A DNA stretch of 21,447 bases from a virus. The translations under genes were made by a program, and so were the position numbers. Under the pieces are notes generated by a model. That model did no database searches and was not told the origin of the DNA. It saw only the letters and a program-made list of their open reading frames with translations. Where the stretch lies: positions 1 to 21,447 of IMG/VR virus record IMGVR_UViG_3300038701_002310; one strand, written 5' to 3'. Every line of letters starts with the position of its first letter. Position 1 is the first letter of the stretch. Positions 19,569-21,447 of this stretch are shown here, in pieces.

Positions 19569-19900
19569 TGGCTACCCTTCCCCGCTCAACGGCAACGGCT
19601 CAATTGGGCACGTCCGCCGCCGCACTGATTACAGCGCCCTCCGGCGTGACTTATGTCGTCACGAAAATCAGCTTGCACAACTCTGACACGTCCTCGGTAA
19701 CGGGGATTGAGCTTTACAAATACGAGGACGGCGGATCGGCTGGCGCAACCAATATCATGGAAGATATCACGATGGCGGCGGGGGAGACGCGGCAGATTAC
19801 GAGCCTGACGGTCCCGCTGTATAATGGCGATATTGTTGCGGGCAAGGCCGGGACGGACGCGAAAATCAATGTCGTCATCGGCTATACGCAGCTGACATAA
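19568..19900 (+). CDS. Small beta-sandwich virion protein, 110 aa
   Basis: The start overlaps the previous stop (TAATG). The sequence ALITAPSGVTYVVTKISLHN, SDTSSVTGIELYKYEDGGSA, then MAAGETRQITSLTVPLYNGD IVAGKAG shows the 'Y-x-V-P-x-G-x-x-x-x-x-x-I-x-x-x-N ... L-x-x-GE-x ... x-x-x-GD-x-I-x-G' pattern of small phage tail or fibre-associated beta proteins. The function is unspecified; it is probably a virion component working with the needle/fibre protein upstream. Confidence 0.5.
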   Translation: MATLPRSTATAQLGTSAAALITAPSGVTYVVTKISLHNSDTSSVTGIELYKYEDGGSAGATNIMEDITMAAGETRQITSLTVPLYNGDIVAGKAGTDAKINVVIGYTQLT

Positions 19901-20325
19901 TGACGGTTCGCGAGGCCACGCCGGAAGACTTTGACGCCATCTTGGAGATTGGTGCGCGCTTCCATGAGTTTTCACCGTGGAGGGACCGTCCATTCAGCGC
20001 AGATGCAACCCGTGAAATGCTTGACCGCATGACCCAGTCAGATGATGCGGTGTTGCTCTGGAACGGATCCGGCATTCTTGGTGGTGTGGTAGCTCCGATC
20101 TATTTCGGCGGCGGCACAGTGGCGCAAGAGCTGTTTTGGTTTGCTGATGCCAATGGCCGGGAATTGCTGGATGCGTTTGAAGGCTGGGCACAGGACAAGG
20201 GTGCGGCGGGCGTCTTGATGATTTCTCTAACGATTGACGAGCGCACTGATGCGCGGATGGACAGGCTTTACACGCGCCGGGGCTATGGCCTTCGCGAACG
20301 CAACTACTACAAGGAGCTGATCTAA
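19900..20325 (+). CDS. GNAT-family N-acetyltransferase, 141 aa
   Basis: The start overlaps the previous stop (TAATG). The protein opens MTVREATPEDFDAILEIGAR, a standard GNAT first strand and helix. A central strand GILGGVVAPIYF, an acetyl-CoA-binding region ELFWFADANGRELLDAFEGW that departs from the canonical R/Q-x-x-G-x-G/A loop, and a final LYTRRGYGLRERNYYKE (motif B 'LYxxxGYxxxExxYxK') follow. Such divergent GNATs are encoded in late modules of several podoviruses. Their substrate, a virion or host protein or a small molecule, is unknown. Confidence 0.7.
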   Translation: MTVREATPEDFDAILEIGARFHEFSPWRDRPFSADATREMLDRMTQSDDAVLLWNGSGILGGVVAPIYFGGGTVAQELFWFADANGRELLDAFEGWAQDKGAAGVLMISLTIDERTDARMDRLYTRRGYGLRERNYYKELI

Positions 20326-21392
20326 TGGCTATCGGCACAACGGCGGCAATTCTGGGCAGTGCGGCTATCGGCGCGGGCGCGTCTATCGCAAGCAGCCGGG
20401 CGCAATCGAGTGCGGCACGGAATGCAGCGCAAACAGCGCAGAACGCGACGGATGCCAACAATGCAACGGCGCTGCAAATCTTCAACCAGCAGACCGCGCT
20501 GAATGAGCCATTCCGGCAGTATGAAATCCAGCAACGCAACGCGCTTGGTGAGGTGCTTGGCTTTGACCCTGTTGGCCAATCTGCGGGCGCGGGCATGCCT
20601 GCCGGTGGTCAAGTCGGATCCGGCTCGGGCGGATACGGCACGGGCGGCGTTGGTGCATCTGGCACGCAACCTTATTCGCCCTCGCTCACTATCCCCCAAG
20701 GCATCGCCGGGCAGGCCGGTGGCGCTCCCAATGATGGCAATAGCGCGGCGATGAATGCCCTTTCCTTGCGCGGACCAATGAATGCGATTGATGGAGGCGG
20801 GCGGCAGCTCGTTGGCGGGCTTCCACCGGCTGTTCAGGCGGCTCGTGCGCAATCCATGTCTGCGGGTTCCGGTCCGGGCGTGCAAGTGCAAGACACACAG
20901 GGGGTGACAAATCCTGTCGCCTCGACGGGGGACGCTACCACGACCGGGGCCACGCAAGGCCTGTTTGACAGCTCGATTGGTGGCGCGGATCGGTTCAACA
21001 ATTCGCTGTTCAACCCGCTTGCTCAAACCATGTTCAACACGGACCGCGACCGGATTGATGCGAACCTCGCCAATAGCGGCCTGTTGTATGACGGGGTGCG
21101 GCAGACGGCTGTCCAGGAAGCGGGCAACCGTTCGGCACAGAATGCGCTGTCCATGTATCTCAATACGATCATGGGCTCGCCCTCGACGCAGGCGACAAAT
21201 AACCTCACAACGGCTGCAGGCAATTACGGCTCGAACGTCATGAATAACACTACGTCCGGCGCTAACGCTCTGATGGCCGCACAGCAGGCACAGGGGCAGT
21301 CCCAAGCGGATATGTGGGGCAACCTTGCCACGGCGGGCGGATCGGCGCTGGGGGCCTTCAATTGGGGCGGTAAGTCCGGGTTTGGATTTTAG
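20325..21392 (+). CDS. DNA ejection (internal virion) protein-like, 355 aa
   Basis: The start overlaps the previous stop (TAATG). An Ala/Gly-rich hydrophobic N-terminus (MAIGTTAAILGSAAIGAGAS) leads into an Ala/Gln/Asn helix (SSAARNAAQTAQNATDANNA). A motif LNEPFRQYEIQQRNALGEVL (about 59-78), a Gly/Pro-rich linker, a helical part with NTDRDRIDANLANSGLLYDG, and an Ala/Gln/Gly C-terminus follow. This composition and the place after the tail-plug genes match P22 gp7/gp20-type ejection proteins and related internal virion proteins. These are injected with the DNA to form a conduit across the envelope. Confidence 0.65.
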   Translation: MAIGTTAAILGSAAIGAGASIASSRAQSSAARNAAQTAQNATDANNATALQIFNQQTALNEPFRQYEIQQRNALGEVLGFDPVGQSAGAGMPAGGQVGSGSGGYGTGGVGASGTQPYSPSLTIPQGIAGQAGGAPNDGNSAAMNALSLRGPMNAIDGGGRQLVGGLPPAVQAARAQSMSAGSGPGVQVQDTQGVTNPVASTGDATTTGATQGLFDSSIGGADRFNNSLFNPLAQTMFNTDRDRIDANLANSGLLYDGVRQTAVQEAGNRSAQNALSMYLNTIMGSPSTQATNNLTTAAGNYGSNVMNNTTSGANALMAAQQAQGQSQADMWGNLATAGGSALGAFNWGGKSGFGF

Positions 21393-21402
21393 GAGAGCTG
21401 AC

Positions 21403-21447
21403 ATGCCAGCAGCAAACGCACTGAATGCCTTCATGGCCTCGCAAGGC
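21403..21447 (+). CDS. Next late gene, 5' end only
   Basis: The ATG at 21403 follows a strong AGGAGAG ribosome site (21391-21397). Only 15 codons (MPAANALNAFMASQG) are in the window. The Ala-rich opening and position suggest another ejection or internal virion protein, but too little is present to assign it. Confidence 0.6.
   Translation, partial: MPAANALNAFMASQG

Noticed and set aside
20322-21434. 370-codon minus-strand open frame antisense to the ejection-like gene
   Set aside because: It is an Arg/Ala/Cys-rich shadow spanning the gene boundary, with no recognisable domain; the plus-strand gene is coupled to its neighbours.
1-21447. CRISPR array, insertion sequence or integrase/attachment site
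   Set aside because: No regularly spaced repeats, no transposase or recombinase motifs and no tRNA-derived attachment sequence were seen.

Overview
The whole window is tailed-phage (or prophage) DNA; no bacterial housekeeping gene is present. The host is most likely an alphaproteobacterium, because the window encodes a homologue of GcrA, a cell-cycle regulator essentially confined to Alphaproteobacteria and their phages. The virion genes are of the short-tailed P22-like type: terminase, P22 gp1-type portal, scaffold, N4-gp56-type capsid, gp4-like and gp10-like tail-completion proteins, a needle/fibre-like coiled-coil protein and an ejection-protein-like gene. No integrase, lysis cassette or tRNA gene was seen, so a temperate or virulent lifestyle cannot be decided here.

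Layout. (1) 1-2430, minus strand: a tightly overlapping leftward operon of small, mostly unknown early proteins (one DUF551-like, two tiny membrane peptides). It is driven by a candidate sigma70-type promoter at 2458-2485 and interrupted by an intrinsic terminator at 190-215. (2) 2551-5621, plus strand: an operon with a small repressor-like protein, small membrane and helical proteins, an HNH nuclease, a VRR-NUC nuclease, then three overlapping genes: GcrA homologue, beta-class DNA methyltransferase and a DnaA domain-IV protein. (3) 5622-6093: about 470 bases without a credible gene but rich in stable inverted repeats. (4) 6094-8878, plus strand: hypothetical genes including a tandem paralogue pair, a replication-associated protein, two small membrane proteins and a basic protein placed where a Q-type late antiterminator would be. 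(5) 8868-9093: late promoter, intrinsic terminator and structured leader. (6) 9094-21447, plus strand: packaging and morphogenesis genes, nearly all translationally coupled, with a glycosyltransferase and a GNAT acetyltransferase embedded among the structural genes.

Working together: the early rightward operon seems built to plug into the host cell-cycle circuit. In Caulobacter and relatives, DnaA, GcrA and the GANTC methyltransferase CcrM control replication and transcription. Here a GcrA-like protein, an adenine/cytosine-N4-type methyltransferase and a stand-alone DnaA DNA-binding domain are encoded back to back. A perfect DnaA box lies inside the DnaA-like gene and a second in the leftward operon. 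A GANTC site lies in the -35/-10 spacer of the leftward promoter. The late operon appears to be controlled by a promoter-terminator pair, which implies antitermination. Family assignments are from reading motifs, not from database searches.
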